A stretch of DNA of 64,000 bases, from NCBI GenBank assembly GCA_037176845.1, contig JAYKXP010000015.1:800219-864218 (forward strand), read 5' to 3'. The DNA comes from Paramarasmius palmivorus. Its lineage: Eukaryota; Basidiomycota; Agaricomycetes; Agaricales; Marasmiaceae. This document shows, piece after piece, positions 1 to 10,777 of the stretch. Every line of letters begins with the position of its first letter. The stretch's first letter is position 1. A program made the translations under genes and the position numbers. The notes under the pieces were generated by a model. The model was not told the DNA's origin, did not search any database, and saw only the letters and a list, made by a program, of their open reading frames with translations.

Positions 1-1356
1 ATCCTACGTGGTTCCAGGAAGATAGCGAAGATGGGAGCTGTACGTTTTCGCCAAGCTCTGGGTACTGTACAGAATGCTGACGGGTATCACTGTTAGACAT
101 GGCTGGAGCAGCTGGTGTCATAATGAACGTGAAAGATGCGGTATGGCCTTAAACATGAACTTTTCATATTGAGATTGATGTAGATGATCTTTTTAGGCTA
201 CTTGGCTTCAAGTTCTCTTGTTAGAAGGACAAAATCCCTGGACAGGGGAACAAGTTATCCCGAGAGAGGTTGTTCGGAAAGTAGCATCTGGGATTAGTAT
301 TGTACGTCCTGAACCGTTAGTTTCGATGTCACTACACGCTTGTCAAGCTACTAACAGGTTGAACAGACAATGTCCTGAGGTGTCAAATGTTGTTTATGGT
401 GGTGGTCAAATGAGAGGGTCTTACCGCGGACACGGTACGTTCATGGCACCGGAATTATCCCTGAGCTCTCACTAACTTGATCTCAGACTACATCGAACAT
501 GACGGCGGTGTCCCTGGCCTATTGCCATCTTACAAGTGACTTCATATATTGAAATAGGTTACGCAACTCGTATCGCTCGTTTACCCAATTCCAAGTTCGG
601 TGTTGCTGTTTTTACTAACGAAGAACATTATGGAGCTCCGTTCATGGAAGTCATCAAATGGCATATCATCGATACAATTCTTGGTCTGGAGCCGATTGAC
701 TGGGACTCGCGGTATGCCTACTCTACCTCTTCGTCTCTTCTGTTTCTGATCCACGAGACACAGAATGAGGGCTATTGTCCGAGAGAGATACCAAAGAAAG
801 ATATCCAGGGCGAAACCTCGTCCAGAGAACCCAGCACCTCCTCCTTTACCTCTTGAACAGCTCGCTGGGGTGTATCAGAATCCGGGATATCGCAACATTG
901 AATTCTGCCTCGTGTCGTCTCCACCCCCGGTCACAGAATCGGTATATTGTCGTAGACTTCGGAAGGAACAGCCTGTCATTCTGCCCAACGCTGTGAACCA
1001 CAATGTCCCGACCCTACTTGCTTGGTCAGATAGTTTCTGGTACTCCCACATCAAGCTGGAGCATGTCGATGGAGCGTTGTTTACTGCCAAGCAATTGGAC
1101 AGCCGGGCACGTGAACTTGTCTTTCGCATTAAACTTAGACTGAGTCTGCATCTTTGATTCTTAGCCTACAGACGATCCCGAACAGCCATATTGGACATCG
1201 GATGTAGATGCACCATACACTGCAGAGTTTGTCATAGAGGATGAAAAGGTTGGATTTGGTATGATGGATGGGTTTTGGGGTTCTGGGCCTGGAATTGAGG
1301 GTCCTATCGAGGGTAGCGCAAGGGAAAGAGCAGAGGTTTGGTTTGAAAGGATATGA
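1..1356 (+). CDS. Beta-lactamase/esterase-like serine hydrolase, 3' part (possibly decayed)
   Basis: This is the C-terminal part of a gene that begins before the window. It is a paralogue of the complete gene at 1877-4169 and matches it exon for exon. Readable blocks are a GAAGVIMNVKDA segment (97-140), ATWLQVLLLEG to about 434, LPNSKFGVAVFTNE (from 558), a block from 764 to 1106, and a last exon at 1165-1356 ending in TGA. The family (beta-lactamase/transpeptidase fold, Pfam Beta-lactamase type) consists of serine hydrolases; the SxxK part would lie upstream of position 1. Two splice donors that are GT in the neighbour are GC here (GCCTAT at 517, GCACGT at 1107). The intron at 517-557 would be only 41 nt with a poor donor, and without splicing there the frame stops soon after 530. 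The copy is therefore either using GC-AG introns or is a recent pseudogene. Confidence 0.6.
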
Positions 1357-1876
1357 GCCTTTACGTGTATTCTATGTATGAGTGTAGAGGTAAACACGAA
1401 GTCTTGAGCGTCTCCCAGCCAAAATAAACCCCAACCCTAGAGGTCCTTTCTGCTTGTGTCGACTCATCTTCCAACTCTTACATTCCTCGCCTATCCCTTG
1501 CAACAAACTCAAGATCTGTGTTGCTTTACAGAATTAAACTCTACACAGTACTCAGTCTTCGCGCGTCAATATTGAACATCAAAGAAATCTGAAAAGAACA
1601 GCCAGAACAGGAACAATTGGGATCCTTGAGAGGGACGTAATTCCCATGTGTGCAAAGGCCGCAGTAGTTGTTCAATGAGCGCAGTCTTCCATCATGCGTA
1701 CCATGTCGATGGTGAGCTCTTCTGATATACATACATCTACGCATGTAGTTCAGCTGATCCTGGCGCAGCGTAGAAACCATTTGGGGCTGCCAGCAACCAG
1801 AGTATTGGTAACGGGCGTCATTTATGCATAAAAAAAGAACGAAAACCCATTCATTGTCTTTCTCGACCCGTTCACC
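1357..1876. other. Intergenic region between the two beta-lactamase-like genes
   Basis: This holds the 3' flank of the first hydrolase gene and the promoter of the second. A pyrimidine-rich stretch (about 1850-1875) lies directly before the ATG at 1877 and an A-run sits at about 1830-1836. No other gene was recognised. Confidence 0.4.
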
Positions 1877-4169
1877 ATGAGGCTTGCTCTCGCCCTCTTG
1901 TCGTTACATGTCTCGACATTGGCACAGGGCGTTCAACACCCTCTGCAGTATACAAGCGCTGCTATTTTGGATTCCGATATGGACACCTTCATTGAAGGAG
2001 TCATATCTTCATGGAACTCGTCCGGAGGCGCTGGTGTCGCAGTGGTCAAGCAGCGCGAGGATGAATCATGGCAAGTGGAGACGAAAGGTTATGGGATAGC
2101 CAAGGTTGCAGAGGGGAAGAGCTTGGATGCAGATTCGCTGTTCTACATTGCGTCAAATTCAAAGGTATGTATGTGATAGATCACCATCGCACCATTACTA
2201 ACTTTTTTTTAGCTCTTCGCCACCATCGCCACTGGATTACTTATCTCTAATGAAAGCCTATCTCCGCGTCTATCATGGGATACAAAAATCGCCGATATCC
2301 TTCCCGAGCACATCTGGAAGCTACAAGACCCGATTGCCTCTGCAGAGACGACCATAACCGATGCCATGAGTCATCGCACAGGGCTTCCTCGTCACGACGC
2401 CATGTATTCCAGGGAAGATGATATCGAGTCTATAGTAAGTTCTGTCTGATATTCCGTTAATACGAATATTTGTTAATTGCCGCGCAAAAGCTTCACAGGG
2501 CCCGTTATTTAAGATCTTCGGCGAGCTTCCGGTCGACTTGGCAGTACAACGATATTATGTACATGCTTCTGGGTTACTTGCCCACTGTCACCCTTGCGGA
2601 AAAGCCTACAATTGCAACATATATAAAAGAGCACATCTTTAATCCCCTTGGATTATCTTCAGCCACTTACTCTCTTGCCTCCGCGAGATGGAGCGGACAT
2701 CTGGTGGATCCTATTGTCAGAGAAGTTAACAAAACGGAAGATTTATTTGGAAGGGGCAAACCTCGGGTCTTGCGATATCCAACATGGTTCCAAGAAGATA
2801 GAGAGGACGGGAGCTGTAGGCCCTCATCTTAACGGTTCATTTCACAATACTGATGAACGTCATTTTAAGATATAGCCGGAGCAGGTGGTATCATAATGAG
2901 CGTGAAGGATGTGGTGTGTGCTTGCCTACTGTCCGTCAACTTGAGCTTGATTCTGACGTGGTTCAACCTTTCAGGCTACCTGGCTCCGAGTTCTTCTATT
3001 GGAAGGTAAAAACCCGCAAACAGGCGATCAGGTTATCCCCCGAGAGATTATTCGGAAGGTGGCATCGGGGATTACAGTCATGTCTGCCGAACCGTCAGTA
3101 CCTATGTCAAACCTCGTGCTTCAGGCGGCCACTCATCGATTGAAGCAGGGAATATCCAGAAGTATCGAACGTGGTTTATGGCGGCGGTCAAATGAGATCG
3201 TCTTACAGAGGAAATGGTATGCTTATGACTCCAATCTCACCCCTCGATCGCATGCTCACACTCTAGATCTCAGACATCATCGAACACACCGGTTCTGTCC
3301 CTGGTAAGAGCCATATTTGATACTAGGCTCGTCAACACCAACTAACTAGCAGGTTCCAATGATTTTCAGGTTACCAGACCCATATTACTCGATTACCCAA
3401 CTCCAAGTTCGGTATTGCTGTTTTTGCAAACGACGGTGATTATGGAATGCAATTCGCAGAAGTCATCAAATGGCGTATCGTTGATCAAGTCCTCGGTCCG
3501 GACCCAGTTGATTGGAACTCACGGTACACCTATTTACCGCCTTTCTTTATGCTGGCTGATTCTCATTGAGGTGTACAGAATAAAATCCAGAGTCCGCGAG
3601 AGCTATCAGAAACGACAGTCCAAGCCTAGACCCCGGCCCGAGAATCCAATTCCACCTCCCATTACTTTTGAAGAACTCGCTGGGGTGTACCAAGATCTAG
3701 GGTACGGTGATCTCGAGTTATGTTATGTATCGACATCACGGCCAGACAAGGAATCGAAATCATGCAACAAGCTGCGCGAAGATCAGGACGTAGTTTTACC
3801 CAATGCTGTGAACAAGGACATACCGACATTGCTTGCCCGGTGGGACAGGTTCTGGTTCTCTCACTTCAAACTTGAGCATGTAGACGGGGCATTGTTTACT
3901 TTGACAAAACTGGATAGTCGGGTACGTCCATTCCATGGTGTTCTTAGCATCACGCCGCTGAATGTATTCATTAGCCAACAAGCAATGCTTCAGAGCCATA
4001 TTGGACCGCCACCACAGATGAACCGTTCACAACAGAGTTCGTGGTGGAAGATAGGAAGATTGGGTTTGGTATGATGGACGGGTTTTGGGGTGCTGGGGCA
4101 GGAGTAGACGGTCCTGCCGAAGGTAGCGCAAAAGAAAGAGCAGAGGTTTGGTTCGAAAAGATACAATGA
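1877..4169 (+). CDS. Secreted beta-lactamase/transpeptidase-like serine hydrolase
   Basis: Start ATG 1877 opens a hydrophobic signal peptide (MRLALALLSLHVSTLAQG), so the product should enter the secretory pathway. The nucleophile motif SNSK (SxxK) falls at residues 93-96, right at the end of exon 1 (1877-2164). The second motif reads YND in WQYNDIMYMLLGYL (about residue 190), in the place of the family's YxN. Further exons are 2213-2434, 2491-2815, 2870-2913 and 2975-3216 (probably containing a very short intron near 3104-3146). The rest runs through YQTHITRLPNSKFG (3370 on) and blocks to 3921 and 4011, stopping with TGA at 4167. All larger introns have GT-AG ends. Fungal homologues are poorly characterised; the substrate (ester, amide or lactam) cannot be told. 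It forms a tandem pair with the damaged copy upstream. Confidence 0.8.
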
Positions 4170-4441
4170 TCATCCTATTCGTTCACTGTATACATAGTAT
4201 ATCCATCCGGCAGATAGAGATTCCTTTACCTCTTTTCCTTGTCCTTGGGTGTAACCATTAGGCTTCACCTTTCATACTTATACTATCTCCGCATTTGACC
4301 TTGCCTGACTGGAATCGAAGGACGTGTCTGAAGGCATAATCCGATGCCGTATGATTCACAGAATACATACACCTCAAAAAATACATGATGTACCCTCAAC
4401 CAGGAAAGTACAGGCCAACCAGCAAAAGAAAGTCTATCCAC

Positions 4442-5711
4442 CTAGGATTTCGATCTTGATCTCGTATTGGGAGGCTTGCTTGTTGGAGTCACAGATCCTG
4501 CATTTTCATTAGCCAAGATACTTTCGCAATAACCAAGCTACCCACATACCTTTGCGTTTCTTACTCCGCGATGGTGTATCGAGGTAATTGGGGTCACGAG
4601 CTTCATCGTCTTCTACATCAGAGTCTATCTCCTGGTGGCGACGCTTCTTTCCTTTTGGATCCAACGCATGTTCATGCTGCAACTGTTCGTGCGCTCGGGA
4701 TACTCTACTGCCGATTCCTGTTGACGAACCTGAGGCATGTGGCTGCGATTCAGACATCGCTTCGTCTTCGTGTTCAGGTATGGTGGTCAGTGGTGAGGTC
4801 TCGCTGAGGCTTTTTGACTGAAAATGCGGAGTTTAAGACCCTGGTTGAACTATCCTTAACTGAGACTCTCACCCTTCCCGGACGGGAGCTCGACGAAAGC
4901 ACCTCAGGTTCCAGACCCGAGTCGCTATTATTTCCAGAAGTAGCAGTTTGCGATGGTGCTCTGGATGGGCCAGCAACGTTCTGGAGAGAATGTGAGCTAC
5001 TGTGCGTGTAGCAGAATATAAAATATTCCATACAACCATCGAGGTCAATGTTCGGTCAGTCTCAGGTGACGGAGAGGGATATGCATTTACAGGTGATCTC
5101 TCTGAACCGGGTTTCTGAGGTGATAGTGAAAGATCAATAGCAGCAGCAGTGGCAGCAGTAGATGAGCGAAGAAGATCTCCAGGTGGACTGGGACTGCCAG
5201 CTCTAGTGAAAAAAGGTGGCAAGGCCAGGTAACCGAAGCTCTGACGTTGGAGAGTACCAGTAAGTAACGAACAATGAAAGGATACAGGTTCGACCCACCG
5301 AGTCAGGTTGGGGCCCCACAAATACGCTCCGTTTCACCACTTCCAGCACACCAAGGACCCTATCCCAAATATTAACTTCGGCTTGCCCCTGGGATTCAGA
5401 ACTTGGAACGGCGCGTTTAGCTGTGAGGGCGTCTTGAATTTCTTGAAAAGCTCTGTCTCTGGCGTTACGTTCGATGACTGAAATCTGGCTATCCTTCTCC
5501 CGAAGTCGCCGTTTCAAGACGTTATTTTCGTTGATTATAATTTCGCATATTTTCAGCAGTTCGTCTGCCATCTGGATTGGACGTCAGCTTATGAACTGAA
5601 ATTCGACAGAGTACTCACTGAATCATAATTCCTTTCTGTCTTCAGTCGATGCTTTCCAAAAATACTCGATATCGCCTGTTGCAGCTGGAGGTCTTGAGGT
5701 GGTTCTGCCAT
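4442..5711 (-). CDS. Unknown protein with coiled coil and basic nuclear-localisation-like tail
   Basis: Exon 1 (5711-5619) starts MAEPPQDLQLQQ and joins in frame to exon 2 (5571 down), giving a helical, heptad-like segment (ICEIIINENNVLKRRLREKD) typical of a short coiled coil. Later exons, less securely bounded, encode Ser/Pro-rich low-complexity sequence (about 5190-5040 and 5010-4800). A last part carries two basic clusters, KGKKRR and RSKKRKG. The final exon, after a GT-AG intron, ends KPPNTRSRSKS at the TAG 4444-4442. The exon 2/exon 3 junction could not be made to agree in phase, so that part of the model is uncertain. No catalytic domain was recognised. The basic clusters suggest, but do not prove, nuclear location. 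Confidence 0.5.
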
Positions 5712-6085
5712 CGAAGGAAGATACGTGAGATATGAGAAGTGCGAGGAAAGATAATTGCTCACATCTGATCTTATACCTGCCATCTACAAGGCATCCCATT
5801 TCGAGCATCGATAGGGTAACAAAGATCATTGCCAGGCCAGTGAGAAGCTCTTTGTGGTGGTCAAGGAAAGGTTTGTTTGACACGCATGAGCACGCATGAC
5901 GCGTCACTCTGGTCCAAGCACTGAATGGGCTTTGGCTACTCAGACTGTAAAGGTTGCCTACCGAACAGAAATGTTGTAAAAGGGGGTATTATACATGTTG
6001 CAACAATTACAACTACAAGAAATAGAGAACAGCATGAAGAATGAGATCTAGTCCAATTGACCCAGAAACATTAGTCAGGACTCAG
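5712..6085. other. Intergenic region
   Basis: 5' flank of the coiled-coil gene and 3' flank of the first MYND gene. An open frame of 94 codons crosses it on the minus strand but has no family signature. Nothing else seen. Confidence 0.35.
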
Positions 6086-7941
6086 TTATCTTCCGGTACT
6101 TAAGTCAGCTACCGTGATGATTGGCCATGAAGTCAGCAGGCGTGGCGCGGGGAAAAATGTTGCTACCACCAGCTGGGATGGGCTTAAATTCGAGATGAAG
6201 TCAACCACGTATGGTTTACTTTCCAGGAATCGCTCGTCTTCAATGATCTCATCGTAGTCGACTATTTCGAAGCATGTGATATGCATCAGGTGTCCAGTGT
6301 TGAGATCTTCCACCCTATCGAATTGAAGGACGAGGACGGGGCGAGAATCTGAGTGAGTTTCCTTGAAGGCTTCCAACCGTTCGAAAATCTTTTTCTCGAA
6401 GAAAGAGATATAGATTTCAATGATTTCTCCGAAGATGGCGCTGTCGATGGAGTCGGGCGCTTCCTTTCCTTCTGTAAGGCACTTGGGTTAGCATCATAAT
6501 AACACATGAAAGATGCAGGATGTTACGTTTGCGAAGTTCAGTAGTTGCTGAGCATTCCTGTTTGTGTCGTGGCCAGTTGTTCCTAGCACATCCATGGGAG
6601 CAATAAACGACATTTACGCAGGCTGAGCATCGAAGATATTTGAGATGCCCCTTATCGCGGTTTGGGCACTAAGGTAGGTGAGTCAGAGGGGCCAATGAGG
6701 ATTAGAATTATATCGAAACTTGCCTGGTCATAGTCGCACAAAGACGGGTTCAGAATATCATGCGTTTCATTGAGCGTCTCAGCATTGTCTTGAAGGGCAT
6801 CCCAAACGCTTGAGAGACGCCCGTGATCCCCCACCAATTCCTCCCACTCCCTGGTGAATAGTTTCCTGCTCGATCTATTGAATCTGCAAAGGACAGATCG
6901 ATAGACGAGCAAACGGGAAATGCGCTGCAACACTTCTGCAACCATGTCGCCAAGGTTGCGGTCCCAATGATCCGAGTCCATCGCCTTCCCGTTATCGTAG
7001 TATCGTGTTAGCTTCACGACGGCCTTCAAGAGTCCTGCCTCCAATGCTTCAGAGGCATCTGAGGGGTAATTGAGGCATTGCCTAAGCAGGCTCATGCAGA
7101 TCCTGACGATTGTAAGTCCGTCCGTGAAGCCTTTGATGGAGCTTTCATGGTATTGCAAAAGGGTCGGCCCCGATGACAACCCCAAAAGAGCAGTGACTAC
7201 AGCTTTCACACCGCCACAAGCGAGGAAATAGCCATGGAGTGTGGCAGAGGGATAGAAACATGGGGAGATGATGATCATGAACGTGTTGAAACCTAGAAGA
7301 GTATCGAGATCCACGACCGAAAACCGACACAACATCGCAAATCGAAACATTGTGCGAACACATAATCCGACCATATCTGTCGAGGAGACAAAGATGGCGT
7401 TAAGTTCGTTCAACAATTTGGGTTCTCCGGCATACATCAGGCCAAGGGTGACGTCGCCCCACTTGAAAGTTGCAGGATGTTGGTAGTCGAGGAGTTTTAG
7501 CCATAGTTTGGCCGAGAGGGATACAAGGAATCGCCCTTGAACCTGAAAAAGGCTAAGCACGCGGTCGACGTTGTGATCGAGTGGCTCGGTGCAAAAAGGA
7601 ATCAGGTCCGGCAGCGTCCATACAATCCGGTCGCGGAAATCGATGCCGTTCTGCGTATTAGAGCCTTCTTCACCGAGGACGGATTCAAGGAAGTATCTGC
7701 ACCAGATTCCGATAGCGTTGGGCCAATGTTTGAGAACGACATTCTTGAAATACGCTTCTTCATTCCATGATGTGGTATTGTGGTATGTGAGGAACGCGAG
7801 GCTGTCGAGCGCTGATTGACACTGGGTGCTCGGGTACGATATGTCGGGAGTCTTTGGGGGGTTTCCTAGTTTTTCCAGTGATTGCAGGGCAGAATGAGTC
7901 GATGAAAATGATTTTCTGTCTGGAATGAAAGAATTTTCCAT
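6086..7941 (-). CDS. MYND zinc-finger protein, copy A
   Basis: Three exons (7941-6724, 6668-6527, 6471-6086) give about 581 residues. Exon 1 (406 codons) is a long, probably all-helical region with no recognised fold, beginning MENSFIPDRK and containing the array's hallmarks YHNTTSW, FRDRIVW, EALEAGLLK and RISRLLVY. The MYND finger is split by intron 1: its first Cys is in LCDYDQ at the exon 1 end and the second is the first codon of exon 2. CSAC, YCSHGC and HKQEC follow. This is a C-x4-C variant of the usual first pair. Exon 3 is a C-terminal domain with PVLVLQFD, CFEIVDYD and VVATFFPAP. MYND fingers generally bind proline-rich partners. The intron 1 donor is CAG|GCAAGT, a near-perfect GC-AG donor. 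A 5'UTR intron (donor GTGCGA, branch CTAAAC) precedes the ATG. Confidence 0.85.
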
Positions 7942-8494
7942 GGCGCGTCGAGCCTATCAAATCCGTTTAGATTTCAAGTTGACATCAATGACTTTATTGC
8001 AAGCTCGCACCTTTTGAAAAAACTTGAACTTTGCCCTACGAGCCCTACTACTCCTTTAGAATGGTATCGAGATGACAGACAGGGTGAAAGGAGAAGATGA
8101 GAGGAACCCATTATCGAAGGGCTTCCTTGGGGGCCTTGGGGCATCCTGCGCTGTCAGTGTCAAAGGAAGCTCACACGGGAAGGACCAAACTTTCTGCTCG
8201 GTATATATCCCTCGAATCCATTAAAAGACGTAGTGAAACATCAACTAATGAACCATATGAGGGTTATATTATCGTGCGATACACCCGATACGGTCTATCA
8301 GTACGGCTATACGTCGAGCGTATATTTTGGTACTTCCCGTCACGCGTGTGAAGAGGACATCAAGGGAATGATGTGGCTGTGTCGCTGTTGAAACTTGTAG
8401 CTCGCTATAATTTTAAAGGTCGAGTAACTTCCAAGTACCAAGTTTCAAGTTTCACGGTCCATTCACGGTGTTATATTCCTAAATAAGATATACA
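7942..8494 (-). promoter_or_regulatory. Promoter region of MYND copy A
   Basis: Reading away from the ATG, this holds the 5'UTR intron, a GATA-like box near 8108-8120 (plus-strand CCATTATCGAAGG) and the block TGTGGCTGTGTC at 8372-8383. Both blocks recur upstream of other MYND copies. Copy B ends at 8495, so its 3' flank overlaps this region. Confidence 0.5.
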
Positions 8495-10464
8495 CTAGAA
8501 CCTGGGAACCCCCTCCAATTCACCTTCGGATTCTCCATCGTCATCAGAGCCCTCAGCAGACCGGCCGACCGGAACGGAAATTGCTTCCACGACTGGCCAG
8601 GCACCTGAGGGCCACGGTGCAGGGAAGAATGCAACTACCACTTCCAATGGATTGTTATCTTCTGAACCTGATCTGTACTCAAGTATCTGCGATTGGTTCG
8701 CGGGAAGTAATCGCTGGTCTTGAATGGCCTCCTCTTGGTCAATGATGTTAAAGCATGACTGGTTCATAAGCTGATACCCGGCATTCGAATCCAGCTCTAT
8801 GTGACTGAATTCAAGAACAACGACGGGCAGAACCTTGGAATGCGATTTGTCCTGAAAGTCTCTCAGGCGGTCATCGAGGTCTCTGCTGAAAATTTCGACA
8901 TAGTATTGAATGACGCTGTAGAAGGTTGCAATCGCAATGGGGTCAGGCACTGTAATCCCCCCTACAGTCAGGTTATAGTCTATTATCGTTAGTTCTCGCA
9001 TATGAGACAGGAATGTCCAAGTCACACACCTTTAACGATTTTCGAGGCTTCTAAGCAGGCAGCTTTGTGTCGAGGCCAGTTCTTCTTGGCGCATGTGTAA
9101 GAGCAATAGATAACTCTTCTACACGATGAGCAACACCGATACTTGACATCCTTGTCGTCGTTCGAACACTGACATCAATGTCAGAAGGATCTCAACAATG
9201 GGAAGCTCAAACATACTTCTTTGTAGTCACACAGACCTGAACCTGGCTCCTTCAAATCCTCTCGTATATCGTCTAGACAGTTTATGTTGTCTATGCACGA
9301 CTCCCAGACTTCCGAAAGAAACCCATGGCTTTCCTCCAGCATATTCTCCCATTCCTCAGTCACATGCCTCGTCATGGACCTTTTGAAACGACGAAGTACC
9401 GAGGGGTAGACGAGAAGCCGGGATATAGACGCCAGCACCAACGCGACCATGTCCCCAAGATCTAGGCCATGCTCTCCGTTCGTAGGCTTATGGCCATAAT
9501 ATCCCGCTGCCCTTACGACAAACTTCAGAAGCCCGGCCTGTAAAGCTTCAGAAGCACTAGATGGATGATCTAGACATCGCGCAAAGAGGTCGAGGCATAT
9601 CATGATCGTCAAGGATACAGGATGATCGGCACTTTCAATGGGCTGCGCGAGCATCAGCTGCAGTGGCGGCCCCGAGAGCAGCCTCGAAAGAGCTGAAACA
9701 CCCCCACCGGCGAGGAAACCAATAAGAAGCGATGTCGAAGAACGAAAACAAAATGAAAGAATGTTCATTAAGTTGTTGAGCGACCGCCGGGTGGGACAGG
9801 CCACGTTGGAAAACTGACACTTTGTAATTAAGTATGCCAGCTCGCGAACTCCTAGTGCAACCACATCGAAGTCTGGATTGGAGATGATGTATCCCTTCAG
9901 CCCTTCGCCAATGTCATGATCTTCACAATAGAAGAACGTGAGGGTTAACGCAGCCCATTTGAAAGTCGCTTCGTGGCGTGTGTCGAGGAGGTTGAGCCAC
10001 ACTCGGGATATGAGGGGGAGAAGGAAGTGACCCTGCTTCTGAAAGAAGCGGCAAAAACTGCTCTCCAGTTTTGGAGGTGCAGCATGGTGACCACGAGCTA
10101 GTAGCTCTGGGATCACCCATAGAATGCGGTCGCGAAAGTCGAGGCCTTGGTTCGTGAAGGGGAGCTCCGGGGCGAGAATGAACTCCTCGATGAAGTATTT
10201 GATCCAAGCTCCGGTAAACGATTTCCGATTATCTGGAAAAATGTTTTTGAAATAGACGTCCTCACTCCAAGATGTAGTGTTGTGAAAAGCAAGAAATGCA
10301 ACGATATCAATAGCTGAACGGCAGCTGAGGCTTGGGTCGGATATACTAGGAATACTTGGAATCCGAAGACGCTGTAGTGATTTCAAGTGAAAAAAGCCTT
10401 CTGTCTGGAATGAAAAAATCCTCGAGGGTGCGTCCAGCCTACCGTTCTCGTTTAGATTTGACAA
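8495..10464 (-). CDS. MYND zinc-finger protein, copy B (start codon lost)
   Basis: Exon 1 is open from 10464 to about 9220, followed by an intact MYND exon (CSND, CSSC, YCSYTC, H-x3-C) and an intact C-terminal exon ending EGVPRF at 8497-8495. Intron 1 has a GTATGT donor. The 10464 end is only the edge of the open frame, with TTG as first codon. The ATG conserved in the other copies is replaced (CTCGAG where copy A has CATGGA), and a small deletion after the IPDRRLFS block shifts frame relative to it. A splice from an ATG at 10490 would restore IPDRRLFS but then stops early. The remaining body shows no stop, so loss is recent or an unusual start is used. It is closest to pseudogene C by the shared SLQRLRIP and FLAFHNTT blocks. 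Confidence 0.6.
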
Positions 10465-10777
10465 CCAATTTGACTGTAAATTCGTACCATTCTATAGGCT
10501 TATGAGCTCTATGGATGTTCTTTCAGGTTGGAAGTAAGATGATGAGAACAAGGGAGGAAAAAGGAGAGAGGCACCCCATCATCCAAGGGCATCCCTTCGC
10601 TGGACATCAAAGGAAGAAGACAAGCCTCAAGGATTGATGTGGCTGTGTCACCGCTACTTCGAGCCTCGGCCCAGTCGCTTTAGCGCTCAGCGCGGCGTCG
10701 GATTGTGATTCTGCTCGCTCTGTAAATGGGAAGTATTCTTTTTGATTACAGAACTACAACAACTATGCACCAAGATT
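10465..10777 (-). promoter_or_regulatory. Promoter region of MYND copy B
   Basis: Contains TGTGGCTGTGTC at about 10639-10650 and a degenerate form of the GATA-like box (CCATCATCCAAGG near 10574). A 5'UTR intron with donor GTACGA runs towards the lost start. Confidence 0.45.
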
